A stretch of DNA of 64,000 nucleotides from Chamaea fasciata (GCA_029207755.1 JARCOQ010000012.1:3678001-3742000); one strand, 5' to 3'; positions 1 to 12,404 are shown, counted from the first letter of the stretch. Numbers and translations are program-made. The notes: generated by a model not told the origin, from the sequence alone.

Positions 1-839
1 CCACTAAAAATACCTTGAAGGAATAGTACATCAACTTACTTAAATAGAATTTAAAAAAAAACCCCAAACTGTTATCTATGATCACAACTGCAATTAGCAG
101 AAAAACAAAAGCTATTTTGACTAGAATAAAGAAGATTTCAAACTGCTGCAAAAAAAATCTCAGTGTGAGATGGAAGGCTCTCATCCAATTCATGTGTATT
201 ATTAGCAGAAATGGTTCATTAGGCTGCCAGTGGGAATTGTATCAGAGAAAACTCATTGGACTCTGTAAAATCTGTGGATAACAGAATCAGATGATAGAGT
301 TTGAAAAATTATAGGAGAAGCAAACAATTTTATTACAGCTTTTACAATATCAGCATTTATAAAGCACCTTCCCAAGTAAAGCTTTTGAAAGGAAAATAAA
401 TTTCTTCAAATCTGAAAGTCTTCCTGTTGTTTTCATAAGTAAGGAAAAATAAAAGCATAAGAGTCAGGATATCAAGGATCTGATGATTTCACAGCAAAAT
501 CTACTACTCCACTTAGCTCTGTGGCTTGTAGACAAATAACAGCAACATAAATGAAAGCAGATTAGAGAGGCTGTTACAGACTGAGGTTACACAGAGTGAT
601 GGCTTCACTGAGAGACCCTGTTAGAGACTTTTAGACATTTTATGAAGATTAACTGAGTAAGAGCTTTTATATGTAGTACTTTTTGTATTGTAATAGCAAA
701 CCTGATGTAAAAGGCTGTAATTCATATAATCTTCAGGTGTCCGTAATGTAGATGTCTGCAGTTGCCAGTCTTGTCACTACATCTCTTCCTTCCTTTCATT
801 TTGTTTCATATGCCCCCCATGCATTTGTCAAGTTAAAAA
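1..839. other. Intergenic DNA, no gene seen
   Basis: AT-rich, non-repetitive sequence. Only short open frames occur, and none resembles a known protein or has coding-like composition. No splice-linked exons, RNA genes or recognisable repeats were seen. Confidence 0.6.
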
Positions 840-1355
840 GAATCATGGAGTAGTTTAGGGTTGGAAGGGACATTTAAAGCTCATCCAATCCAACTTTTCT
901 GGAATGAGTAGGGACATCTTCAACTAAATCAGGATGCTCAGAGCTCCACCCAACCTGACTTTGAATGTTTCGAGGGATAGTGCATCTACCACCTCTCCGT
1001 GCCTAACACCTGCACCAGTGTGTTACAACCCTCATCATAAAAAAACCCCTTCCTTACATTTAGTCTGAATTTACTCTCCTTTAGTTTGATACCATTGCCC
1101 CATGTCCTATTGCTACAGGCAGTGCTAAAATGTCTATCCCCCTCTTTCCTATTGACCGCCTTCAAGTCCTGCAAGACTACAATAAAGTCTCCCTGAGTCT
1201 TCTCCAGGCCCCAATTTTCTCAACTCTTCCCCATAGGAGAGGTGTTCCATCCCCCTGAAGTGTTCTCTGACCCTTCTGGTCCAGTTCCAAGTGGCCCATG
1301 ACTTGTGCTGAGGATCCAGGAGCTGGATAGTGCTCCAGGTGGTTTACAGGAGCTG
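840..1355 (-). mobile_element. CR1 non-LTR retrotransposon, 3' end, minus orientation
   Basis: The stretch begins with the reverse complement of the CR1 3' terminus (GGGTTGGAAGGGACATTTAA at about 859). It continues through blocks typical of the CR1 end of ORF2 and 3' UTR: the short motif ATAGGAGAGGTGTTCCATCC near 1233, and a GTGCTGAGGATCCAGGAGCTGG-like block near 1305. The element is 5'-truncated, as is usual for CR1. Internal stops and indels mark it as old and inactive. CR1 is the dominant avian LINE, so this also supports an avian source. The left boundary is clear and the right boundary is approximate. Confidence 0.88.
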
Positions 1356-2510
1356 CAATACAAAATGCTTGGTAGAACTAGATCATGGATGTTTTTGTGC
1401 TAATGTCAACCAATATTAAGCATATTTTAGCACAATAACCACATAAAAGTGCCTTTGTGTTAGTTATTTCACAGGAACATTTTGTCAAATGTACTTATTC
1501 ATAGATAGAGTCCTTGCCTTTGCTAAATACTGCTGTATGATAAGTACTCCTTCCATTTTGTAGCAGTTATTGACCGACTAACAAATTATAATAAATTATA
1601 TGTACTTACTTAGAATGATAAGTAGGTCTGCATACAGAACTGTATTGATATTCCATTTTCCCCCTTCTCATCCTTGACAAAACAAAATGTCAATAGGAAG
1701 AAATGCAAAAGCCAAATTTTGTTCCATGGAAAAGTAGTTATAGATCCATCTCCCCCTCTGCCTCTCCTTTTCTATTTTTTGAATAGAACTGCAGGGCAGA
1801 ATTTTATAGATTAAAAAGTGATTTGTCATCTTGAAATGAATCTTCAAGCAATAAAGAAAATGGCTATGGGATGATGTAATAGAGATGTGAAAAGATGAGA
1901 ACAAACTAAAGAAGATGGATAGGAATCAGATGGTCAGTGATAATTGGGATGCCCAAAACCTTTCTGAGCCAAAGGTGATGGGTTCTTTATAGCATAGGCA
2001 GTAAATCTCTAGAATTTACTCTCTATGCTCTACATAGTTCCAGGCAGATTGGACAAGTTCAAGAGGAAAAATCTATAGAGTTCATGGATTACTAAATACT
2101 CAGAAACTACAGTTAGTTAAGGAATTGCTTAATATGGCCTTCAAATAGCTAAATTCAATCCCACAACCTGTGTCATTGATGGAATGCAAAAAGTTTTTTG
2201 AACTCATAAAGACTTGTGAGAGTTTTTTGCCATGGGAGGTGATGAAGTGGATGTGTGCTTCTGCCTGTTTATTGAAACTGTGGGAATATCAGATTCCAGG
2301 ATTGTGTTGGGGCAGAACAGGAAACAGGTCAAGCTAGTGTACAAGTTCAAAGAAATGAGCTGTCAGTGAAGACAGACAGCTTAAGCTTTTGTTTAAACTG
2401 TTCTGTAATGATCAGTGGGCAGAATACACACAGGTGATAAAACTGGTAAATATTAGCTCTCAATTAGAGTCCTTATTTTACCTTGGTGATCCAAGATAAT
2501 TAGTCAGCTT

Positions 2511-2575
2511 GCCAAAAAAAACCCAAAAAACCCCAAAAAAACCCCAACCAAACCAAAAAACCCAAAAAGGAAAGG
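2511..2575. repeat. A/C-rich low-complexity tract
   Basis: Runs of A are interrupted by CCC/CCCC blocks (pattern A6-8 C3-4 repeated). This is simple low-complexity DNA. An open frame on the minus strand through it (about 2500-2802) encodes a Phe/Gly/Leu-rich tail that comes only from this composition. Confidence 0.8.
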
Positions 2576-5500
2576 TTCTTTTTATTTAATGATTTACCTT
2601 TCAAAACAGTTGGGCACTTGGAGATCTGTACATCAGCTAATTGTTTTTTATGGACAATTCTTTTACTTTCTGAAAGGCACTTGCTTTTTACAAACAAACA
2701 AAGACCATGAAAAATGCTCAAAATCAAAAGAAACAAATGTGAAGCCATGTAGATTGGTCTTTTCTTGAGATGAGACTGACAGAACTCAGAAGCTCTGTTC
2801 ATTTCAAGAAGTAATAAACATGAAGTTAAATCCAGTTTTTAATGTTAATATTATCTTGTTATTGATCTTCATAGTGGACTTGTCACAAAAATCTCGTCCC
2901 CTGAAAACTCAAATGCTTTGTATTTACCTGCTACTCCGTCTTCTGCCTGCATTACAGCAATCTTGAGATGTATTGTTTGTTTTCTGTTCTATTCTAAAAG
3001 GAAAGTGGTGCCTCTCTGATACTTATTTGCATGCATTGTTTGAAGAATTGTTGCGGTTTTGTGAAAATACATATGCATATTTTATACCACAGCATTCAAA
3101 AGTGAAAGAAAAAGAAAGACCCCTATTTACCTCCTGTAGCTGATGCATTGCCAACAGTATTATTTTTGTTTCTTTTTATTTAAGGGCAGCTTTTATGCCT
3201 TGTTCCAAAATAAGCTTTCCAACAAGTGCATTAAGTGCTGGTAGGGGATCGTCCAGCAAATAAATATCTCTACTGGCAGAAACAACAAGCACAAAGATGA
3301 TTCCTTGTCTCTGATCACCTCTCATCTATCCAAGGGGAAGAGCGAACTACACAAATTTTAGGATAGATACCTAGACAAAACACTGTTCCAGCATAATTAC
3401 AGCTGATCCATGATTATGATGCTGTGATTGTAATCAGACAAGGATTTACTTACCTGATGTAGTTTTAGCATTTCATGGAGCATAACCATTAAATCCCACA
3501 CAAATTTTGTGAAGCTTTATTCTGTGCCTTTGTTTCTTTTTTTTGTTGTTAGTGTTGCAGTTGCTGATTTTCATGTGTCACGTCTTCATAAAAGAGCACT
3601 GGCACCTGTCTCCTGGTCTTTGCTGATTTCACTAATATTATAAGAAATTATTCCCTCACAGAGCTAGGCATAACTTCGTAGACATGATCCCAAAACTTAA
3701 GGAAATTCACAGCAAATTTAGACTTAAATTTTGTGTCATTTGCTACTTCAGCTGTTCCATCTTCAGTCCAAGAGTCACTAAAATTACAATTTTTAACAGA
3801 AAAAGACATATCAGTGCAGGGAATTCAGGAGGGAAAAAAAAAGGATTGCGGCTGTTTAAAGCTGCTAAGGGGAAGGAAAAAAGGTAGCCTTCAATCTTGT
3901 GGGCATTAGTAACTTGCATTAAAAATTACTTCAAAGCATTCTACAAAACGGCTGTTGCTCAGGCATATTTACTAAAATTCTGCATATTGTTCTTTATCTG
4001 ATTCAGATGAATCACATGAGATTACTTTTACTTTTCAAAATGTTTAAGCGTGTCCAGTCTTTGCAGAGATGATCAGCAGGTAGTAAAAGGGGCAGATGGA
4101 AAACGGGTAGAAAGGTCCTTTATGATTTCAGCTGCCCCCCAGATTGAACAAGTTTTTTGGGCTACAGCACGGCATTTGATCCCAAATCATTCTGAAGGCA
4201 GTAATCCCATCTTTCCCAAATCTGAAATAAAAGTTGCAGTTATCAACTGTTTAGCCAGAATGTACACTTGGAGAAATTAATATATGAGCTTCAGTGTGAG
4301 TTGAGAGGGATATAAATATGTAAAACTTCTGTTTAAATGTATCCTTCTGACAGCTGCTTCTCCAGCCAAGGAAGAGAAAAGACTTCTCAGCACAGGTCAG
4401 GTCAGGGAATAACTGATCTATTATAAACTGACCTAGAGAGGTCTCCTCTTGTGCAGTTTGGAAGTGGGTCATTCTCATTCCAAGTTTTTCGCAAGAGAAT
4501 GATGAAATCTTAAGGGGAATAAAGCAGCTGTGTACCAGAGTGCTCTGATTGTATCACTTTCGTGACTGATCACATTAGCATTTGCTCTGATTATTAGGAG
4601 CAACTAGATAATTTGAAATGCATGCCTCTGGAGTAGCTGGATTAGTTTAATCAGTCATAGCATAATTTTTCATTTGCATTTTGAATCCCTTAATGCAGAC
4701 CAGGGATTAGTCACTTTAAAAAAAAATGCCTAATTTCAAAACATTTCAGAATGTTTGTTCTTAAATGCATGATCAGAGAAATAAAGGCAAAATTCTATAC
4801 TTAATTCACCATTTGGAAATAACTGACTGTAACATTCAGTAACAGATGCTTAGCAGCTATAATATAATATAGCTTCATTCACTTCGGTCTACCCCAGCTG
4901 AGACACTGGCCCTCGCTAATGGACTATAAATGACTCTCAGGCAGTCACCACACTGAAATGGCAGAAGGGAATACAGTCATTCTCCTGAGCCTGCTAACGA
5001 GAATTTCCTTTATGAAGATGCTCAGTGAACCTCTCTCTATTCCATTGTTTTAACAGCTTGACTGCTAAAGCTGACAGGATGTGATGTAACTTTATTAGCG
5101 GTAGAAGAAAAATATTAAAAGATGGTAAAAGACAGAGCTGTTTGTAAGCAGGAGTACCTCCAAAAGGAGTACATACTGCACAGTTTATTTGAGGTTATTA
5201 GAGACAAATCCACCAGTATAAGGAAAGGATATCCCAAAGATGATTGTGCTTAGGAGAGCATGTGGATACAACCAAGGGCATGTTGGATCCTTAGGCCTCC
5301 TACCCTGGCAGGATCCTGACAGGCTACAAACCGTCATGTCTGAAACAGTCTTGAGTGCAGCTGAACACGTGCTGCTCTGCAGAATTTTTGAGAAACATAA
5401 GTGTCTAAAAAAAAATCCCAAGACACAAAGTAGGCGGCTATATTTGAAGACTTTTCTTGTTAGGGTTAATTTTATTAAAAAATTTGCTACAATAAGATTG

Positions 5501-6219
5501 CTCCTACAATACAGTTTTTGGTTCTCTTCACTTAAAAAAATTATAAGCAATTTAAAATCTAGTCTTACTCTTTTATTTTTTCTCCCTTTTTCTTAAGTGG
5601 CAGTATAATTGGATGCATTTTAGTATGAATTGTAACACTTCAGTTGTAGCTCCATGAAGAAGAATTTCCATACCAAACTCCAGGCTGAATATAGATCACA
5701 TAATTGTATCTGATAGTAAGAGTTCAGTATTTCTTATTTTTCACCATCTGAATAAAATTTCATGCATTTTCTGTTAATTGTAGTATGTGTGCTCTGAACC
5801 ATACAGCTCCATGACTCAGTCCATCTTGCTTTTATGTGTTCTTTGTAAAATTGCAGCTGTTTCCTACTGTGAGACCTGTGCCATTCTCTTTAGTTCTAAA
5901 ATTACAGGTTTGTATGAGAAGAAATATATTGTTACACTTTCTCGCTTACATTTTAGCCAAGAAGCACTCTTTGAAATTTTGAGCACTTACAAACCAACAA
6001 GTTACTGACTTGACATAAGCTTTTACTTCGTACATACAATATACAGGATTTTTTTCTGTAATAGGCCAGTTTGCTCTAACAGTGGGGTTACAGATTTATC
6101 AGGTGGATTATTTGCCTTTTTCATCCCATTTTCACAGACACTGTTACCCTTGCTAGATATCTTAAGCCAACATGGACATGGCAGCCAATTCTATATTTCC
6201 CATAAGACTGTGTTTCTCC

Positions 6220-6220
<1 letters not shown>

Positions 6221-6272
<52 letters not shown>
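6221..6272. repeat. (TATC)13 tetranucleotide microsatellite
   Basis: Thirteen uninterrupted TATC units. Pure tetranucleotide arrays of this length are usually length-polymorphic. Confidence 0.97.
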
Positions 6273-8437
6273 AGCTTTTCAAGATGGATGCTTATTAGGG
6301 AAATTGGAGTGAGTTTAAAAAACTGCATGAAAAGTTGCTTGGAGAATAAGGGAATCATTTATGAGAAAAGATTGAGATAAATATGTGCAGCCTAAACATC
6401 TGAGTTTTTCAGAAAGGTCTACATATCTTTAACAGCAAAGAAGTTGTGAGTAGAATTATTAAGGGACTGTCAGTCACTTGACTAGAATATGGAAAAGAAG
6501 CAGGTTGGGGGTTTTTGCAGGTATCTGAAAATCAGGGAGAAAATAATGGTACAAATAATTAAGTTGGCCAGCACGTGTGACCTTTAGCATGCTCCAAGAT
6601 AAGAGTTACAAAATTCAAAGACTCTGAAGAACCATGTGATTTTGAGACTGTTTGTCATTTCATTGTCTGTCATGGTTGTTAAAACATAATCTGGATTTTA
6701 AAATGGTTGGAATGATGAGTATGATGAGTTTAGGTGCTTGGAACATTTGAACTGAATGTGAATCAAGTACCAGATAACGGGAAAGCATGCACTGAGAAAG
6801 CATTAGCAAAACTGAGATTGGTGTTTTGGCTTGGTTGTCTTTTTAGGCTTCATTTGGTTTCATTTTTGTTAGGAACAAAACTATAACAAGATTGTAAAAA
6901 GCCCCCACTGATTTAGGAAAACTAAATTCAGAGAAATGGAACTGGGAAAAGAAATCTGTAGTGCCTGGATCTCCAGACCTGGTACAGAGGACTTTTGTTC
7001 CACTGGGATGGAGCAAAAAACACAACTCTCTTGAGATAATTTCTGATGTTTTGTTCTCTTTGCCTTTTATTAGGAGAGAGACCTCAGAAGAGGGATGTAT
7101 AAAGATCTTTCTTTATAAAAAGTTTCAGAAACTACATTAATTCATCTCGTTTCTGTGAACTGATATTGGAAAAAAAAAATCCACAATTACAACTGTGTTC
7201 ACTATTTGGATCACAATTTTCTATGCCTTAGGTGGTTGTTTCAGAAGCCGTTTCCCAATAGTACACTGTAATCAATTTAATGCATGTTAAACCCTCATTC
7301 TTTATTTGGGTACACTTATCAGTTAATGAAATTGCTGCTCATTGAAATTCAGTTGTGAATTTAGCCATCTTCATCTGTAATCAAGCTGTAAAAGTCTTGT
7401 TAATATTTCCTTTATACTAAAATACCTGAGGAAAAATTAACATAAACAAAGATAATTGGACATGAGTGTTACAAAGTAGAATTGTTACAAACCTTGTGCT
7501 ACACTTTTAAAAGTGAGATTTGTGATATATCACCTTTTATGCTTATTTTTCCAAGCATGTATGCTCCCGATTAAACCACTGAATATTCGTTTGTTCCTGT
7601 GACTTCTATTACATTTTATTTTTTCTTTCAGTACACTGTTGCTCACTAAGAAATAGTCAAGGTTCCCTTTCAATAATCATTGCTGTATGCAAGTGACTGA
7701 ATGTGGGGGAAAAAAGCTTTCAAAATAAAAAAGGCTTGTTCAATGAAAGACCTGCATGCTAATAACTGCTTGATTGGGAATATACATGTATTTTTATGTA
7801 TTTATAAAATATATTACACATTCCTAAGATAGACATAGATATAGATAAAGAGATAAGTATAAAATGACAGAAATAGAACTACTGAAATATGAAGGGATTT
7901 TTTGCACACAAAGTTCTGCTGTATGCTCTTGAATTTTCTTGGGATTTTATCCTGTATCCCGTGAGTTGTTAGAGACAGCAGTAGTACGGGCACTAAAAGG
8001 TACCTCCAAGAGTCTCAGGGTACATGGAGGGCTGATTTCACGTGCTCTGGGCCTTGCCTGGTGCAAAGCCAGGGCCAACAGCCATGCCTGACACTGAGCT
8101 GGTACTGTTGACACTCCCTGCATCTCGAGGCAGCGGTGAGTGCGGCAGGCGGGAGGAAGGCTCTGCTGGCCAAGGGCCGGGGCAGCGGGACTGGCTGCCA
8201 TGGCGGGTTTTGGGGCTGGGGTGAGTTGCAGGGTGCAGGGGCTGCGAGCTCACCTTGGGCAGGGCAGGTGCCACCCTGAGGCTGCAGGGACGCGGCCTCA
8301 TTCCCGCAGTGCTCACTGGGCTTCCCCTCGAGCTCCCTCTCCCACCCATTCCCAGGGCCCTGCATGTCCTGCCCCACTACTCCAAGAGCCATCTCCCTCC
8401 CAGCCCTGCTGAACCTCTTCTGTTCCTCCTCCTCCAG

Positions 8438-9070
8438 AACACGGAGGGAGCCATCATCCACATCCTGGTGATGCTGGCCACCATCCATTTGCAGTCCGTG
8501 CTGCATGCAGGTAAACAGACCGCGGAAGTCACGGAGGAGCTCGTGCGCCAGCACGTGGAGCAGCGCAGACAGGAGATGGCCTGGCTGCAGGAGATGGAGA
8601 AGAGGGCCCAGAGGTTGCTTGAAATCACCCAGGAGAGCCTGTTGCTCTCAGCCTGCCAGCACTGGTGGTTCTGGGCCTGTGCAGAGATGCTCCTGGTGCT
8701 CTTGGTCTTCTACTGGCTGCCCAGGCAGGGCAGCTGTGACGACGACAGCTCAGCCTGTGGAGAAACTCCAGCAGGGCCCAAGAGGAAGAGGAGGAGGAGG
8801 AGGAGAATGCATGGCATAGCAGACTATGGTGACAAGCTGGATCAAATCAGGTCTCCAGATCTGTGTCTTGAGTGGAAGGACATGCAGAATTCAGAGGAAG
8901 AGATGAAAGGGATGATCAATGCACCTGCCAAGCCGCAGAAGCCGAGCCACAAGAAACTTTTGGACAGAGCTCCATCCAGGAAATACGCTGATATTCATTC
9001 TCAGGCTGTATTCTTTTACCTGCCCAAAACCAGATTGTGTTTTAGATGCTTAAGAGTTTTTTCATCTTAA
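8438..9070 (+). pseudogene. ITPRIPL1-like N-terminal fragment, truncated
   Basis: An open frame in which the first plausible Met is at 8471, giving about 199 residues to the stop at 9068-9070. A polypyrimidine tract ending in CAG at about 8437 could be a splice acceptor just upstream. Counting from that Met, residues 17-56 are a charged, coiled-coil-like helix (ELVRQHVEQRRQEMAWLQEM). A transmembrane segment at 62-84 begins with a WWFW aromatic cluster. An acidic Asp/Ser patch follows at about 89-98, then a run of basic residues at 104-112. This order (short hydrophobic lead, coiled coil, W-x-F-W membrane helix, acidic serine patch) matches the N-terminus of inositol 1,4,5-trisphosphate receptor-interacting protein-like 1 proteins, which are highly multiplied in birds. 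The large Mab-21/nucleotidyltransferase-like domain that should follow is absent. The last 20 or so codons run into a tandemly duplicated non-coding repeat. It is most likely a truncated gene copy. A small functional membrane protein is possible but unsupported. Confidence 0.5.
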
Positions 9071-9352
9071 GTACGGAGTATAAGAATATTAATGATATTG
9101 TTCATAAATAGGAGGGAGACCTATTAAAGTTGCAAATGTAACGCTAACTAAAGATGCACAGAGTTGAGTCTAGGGAATAGAGTAGTACTCATTGTTAGAC
9201 TGTGTATTTTACCTTTCCAAATCTAGATTGTATTTTAGATGCTTAAGTTTCTATTTTAAGTATAGAATATAAGTATGTTAGTAAAATTGTTCATAAATAG
9301 GATGTAGAACTTAGAGCTATTAAAGTAGCAAAAGTAATGCTAACTAAATGTG
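9008..9352. repeat. Degenerate tandem duplication, about 150-bp copies
   Basis: Copy 1 at about 9008-9157 and copy 2 at about 9203-9352 align along their length. Shared blocks include TTTTAGATGCTTAAG, TTGTTCATAAATAGGA and CTAACTAAA. The offset is about 195 bp and the copies have diverged by substitutions and small indels. The ITPRIPL1-like frame terminates inside copy 1. The sequence could be a 3' UTR or LTR-like segment of the inserted gene copy, but its family is not recognised. Confidence 0.8.
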
Positions 9353-9600
9353 CTAGGATATGCACTAAAAGCCTTGTTCTTTGTAGTACCCATAGTACTT
9401 AATTAAACCTTCGTTTTGGTTCAATGTTTGTAAGCTGCACTTTTTTACGATGTTAGAATCTGTAAGTAAATAAATCCCCCTTGTTTTAAAAGTGAAATAA
9501 TTGACGGATTTTTATTCCAATACCCAAACCCTGTAAGACATTTTTGTGGGAAACAAATTAAGAAATAAAATTTATATCTTGCCCTGTCAACCAGTTTATG
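9353..9600. other. AT-rich tail with poly(A)-signal-like hexamer
   Basis: Follows the duplicated block and precedes the CpG island. An AATAAA hexamer at about 9469-9474 with T-rich sequence after it could end a plus-strand transcript that starts in or before the ITPRIPL1-like fragment. Confidence 0.35.
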
Positions 9601-9659
9601 TGAAGATGTCTAGGAGGAACATAGCGCATTTTCACAGAGCCACATCTCACGAAATGAGT

Positions 9660-10230
9660 TTGTGTGCTCTGTGAGGCCCCGAGGCCGTGCTCTCCCACCT
9701 TTCCCTTGCGCTGGCAGAGCTGTGGCGGCACAAGGCGCACGCTTCTCCCGCTTCTCTCTGACAGGGGCGTGCTTTGGACACCTTTGGAGCGGCAGCAGCA
9801 GCAGCCCGAGAAGCTGCGCTGCCCACCCCAAAGGTGTTTGGGGGTGAATTTCACAGGCCCGAGGGCAGTGCGGGCCCATAGGCGTCGGTGCTTGAGGAGA
9901 TGGCTTCTCCCGCCGCCGGCCCCGGCGCCCAGCAGCGGCCGCGCCCTCAGCGCTGGGGCAGCGAGCGGCAGCGCCGACCCCGCACACGGACACCGCCATG
10001 GGCACCGGGGCCCTGCGGGGAGGCTCACACCGAGGGGCCGCCGCTGCCAGGCAATGCCAGAGATTCCCAGGAGCTGCTCCGCAAGCTCCTGGCTTCCCGG
10101 TTTTCTGTTCTGGGGAAAGGTCGAGCCCGGGGCGCTTTGTGCGCCGTTTTCCCTCAGGCTCCCCACGCGCGGGCGCCATCTTGGGAGGGGTTGTCGCCGT
10201 TCTTGTTTCTCCTTCATCCTGGGGAGTCCA
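9660..10230. promoter_or_regulatory. Orphan CpG island, candidate promoter
   Basis: About 570 bp of GC-rich, CpG-dense DNA in otherwise AT-rich surroundings. It contains a YY1-like element (GCGCCATCTTGG at about 10170), GGGCGC-type boxes, a CAGCAGCAGCAG run and NotI-like CpG clusters (GCGGCCGCG at about 9936). No recognisable gene starts here on either strand. Open frames on both strands (up to about 228 codons) are expected from low stop-codon frequency in GC-rich DNA and resemble nothing known. It could be the promoter of an unannotated non-coding RNA, an alternative upstream promoter, or a GC-rich remnant of the ITPRIPL1-like insertion. Confidence 0.5.
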
Positions 10231-10303
10231 GCAGACTGCAGCAACTTTATACCTACTGATTATCAGTTATTTTCTGCCTCTTGCTGTTTAGGTTTTGTTT
10301 TGG

Positions 10304-10339
10304 TTTTTTTTTTTTCTTTCTTTTTTTTTTTTTTTTTTT
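10304..10339. repeat. Poly(T)/pyrimidine tract
   Basis: 36 bases of T broken only by C at two positions. It is followed by AG, so it looks like a very strong polypyrimidine tract plus acceptor on the plus strand, but no exon follows that I can recognise. Confidence 0.9.
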
Positions 10340-12400
10340 AGTTAACTGTTATTTTTCACTTATATCTACTCACATTCGTCTCTCCTTATTGGTGAAAAGG
10401 GAGTGGATAAGAACTAAACGGGGAGCTAATCTATTTTGGAATGTGCGGCTCTTAAATTAAACCAAGACGGTAGATGAAATAATTTATTTTTTTCCCCCAA
10501 GTCCTGGAGTGAAGTCACAGAGTGCTAATATTGAAATGAAAGTCTGCTTCTGGCGCTAGAAACAGCTTTGGATTTGATACTATAAAATTCCGAGCATCTG
10601 ACCCTGCAGTGCAATGAACATGAATTTAAGGTTATAAATAAATATTACAGTATTCCTAACTATTCGTGCCAATCATGAGCAGGACTTTTGGATCGGATTC
10701 AGGTTGCACAAAAACCGTTTGCAGCTTCTGATGGATTTTGGTTAGGACCATATGCTGATTTGGCTGGCGAGACACGCATTGATGAGTTTGGAGAGGAATT
10801 TTTCATAGGCTTTTTCATTATGGGTAGAGACTAGATCTTCTTGGATAATGTTGGAGGAGGATCGAAGCAAACCTTTTTACTTTTGTGTTTGTTTCTCCGT
10901 TTTTCTGTACAACGTAATGCGCAACTTCTACTTATCCTTTATGTTAAATACATTATGTGCTTCCCCAGATTTTTTTTTTTTATTTTTGGAGAGTAAGTTA
11001 AACAATGGGAACAGCACAAGACTCTTGCAGCTAACAGCTATGACTATATCCTTTCATCGTTAAGGGTGAAAGCCAATAATATGTAGCAGATGAGATGAAT
11101 CCATTGGATTAACAGCCAGCTCAAGGGAAGACAGAAGATATTATTAAGTATTCACCAAGTTCCTTTTATGGTTGTCAGACTGACCTTAAAAATGTTAACT
11201 GTAGAAATGTATGTGTTCTGAAGCACATAAAGATATTTTGACACTTCCAGACAGAGATTACCACGTATTTTTTAGGAGCAGGAAAAACAACTTGAACACA
11301 CCACTGATGGCAAATGAAGGTCACATTCAGGGGCTGTGAACAAAGCCCTTCCTTCCAGCGGATGCTGCCTGCTCTGTTTCTGAGCCAACAGAAAATCCCC
11401 TTTTTGAAGAAAACTGGCATTTGCTGCACATAACCTGTGTCCTCCTCATCCTGCTACAGGGCATGCACAGAGCATTAGGACTTCTGCTCCTGTTACCTCT
11501 CAACAAGGCAGAAATGTCATATTCTGTGAGTTTAACTCGGCTCAGGTTGGGGCTAAACATTAGCTTGGCAACACACTGACCCACTTAAAAAAACCCCAAA
11601 CTACAGTAAGACACTTCCATAATATTGTAGCTAATGGCATTTCATCTGTATGTTTCTGCATTTAATTTTTCAGTTACAGATGCAACTTAGTTTACCATCA
11701 TCATTTTAAAACTAGGTTCATATTTCTGAAGAACAGAGCTCTTACTTGTCCACCTGCTTTTCGTGATGCTGAATTAGTCATTCTGTTAATATTCCATTTC
11801 CAGAGTTTCTTGTTCAGATTATTCTTTGGAGCAAAACTTGAAAAAAAAAACCCAAACAAACCTTGATAATTAGCTTTAAAAACTTTTAAGTAACTGTTTA
11901 AACCTGGTGACAAACTCTGGGATTTTTCCCAGTCATGACAAAATGTTATCTTTGGAGGTAAATACAGAAATTGTTCCAACGGAATAAATGCATGTGTGTG
12001 TATATACATTGCCTCTTTGCATGTATTAGGCCATGGTAAAGGGATGTTTATAGACAGCCAATAAAATAAGGCCAATTTCAAAGCAACAATTTATTACATT
12101 GATATCCAGTAACAATACAATACACAGGGTCAGTGGTTAGTTCTTAATTGCTGTCCATCATTATCAACACATGTTCAATGTCTGACTCCTTTATTCCCAT
12201 AAAATACCAGTGTAAAAAAGCCCATGGCCCCATCCCATACAGTCAGCACTGATCGTCCTTGATGGTCTCACTTGCAGAAACCAGGCGGCTCAGAGGTGAG
12301 AGCTTTTCACCAAGAAAAGCTGGAACTGAAGGTGGAATTTTTTTGCCCCCTGCAGTTGTTCATCTGTCCTTAGCGCTTTATGTTTCCCACAGCATCTTGC
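10340..12400. other. Intergenic DNA, no gene seen
   Basis: No known repeat or gene recognised. There are short open frames on both strands only. A reverse AATAAA (TTTATT at about 12090-12095) followed leftward by GT-rich sequence on the minus strand could end a minus-strand transcript coming from the 42-bp repeat region. Confidence 0.5.
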
Positions 12401-12404
12401 CACA

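Larger units (their letters stand above)
1356..7940. other. Intergenic DNA with possible conserved non-coding sequence
   Basis: No supported gene. The stretch is AT-rich with only short open frames. It holds an A/C-rich low-complexity tract at about 2511-2575, a TCTA array at 6221-6272 and a GATA-like degenerate patch near 7830-7860. Segments around 4560-4715 are complex and rich in homeodomain-like and POU-like motifs, which makes them enhancer candidates, but this cannot be tested from one sequence. Confidence 0.5.

Noticed and set aside
5185..5596. Overlapping open frames of about 120 codons on both strands
   Set aside because: AT-rich chance frames with Phe/Leu/Lys-heavy composition, no domain and no promoter-like context.
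9558..10341. Several long open frames on both strands in the orphan CpG island
   Set aside because: All are explained by high GC content. Residue composition is Arg/Pro/Ala-rich and no domain is visible.
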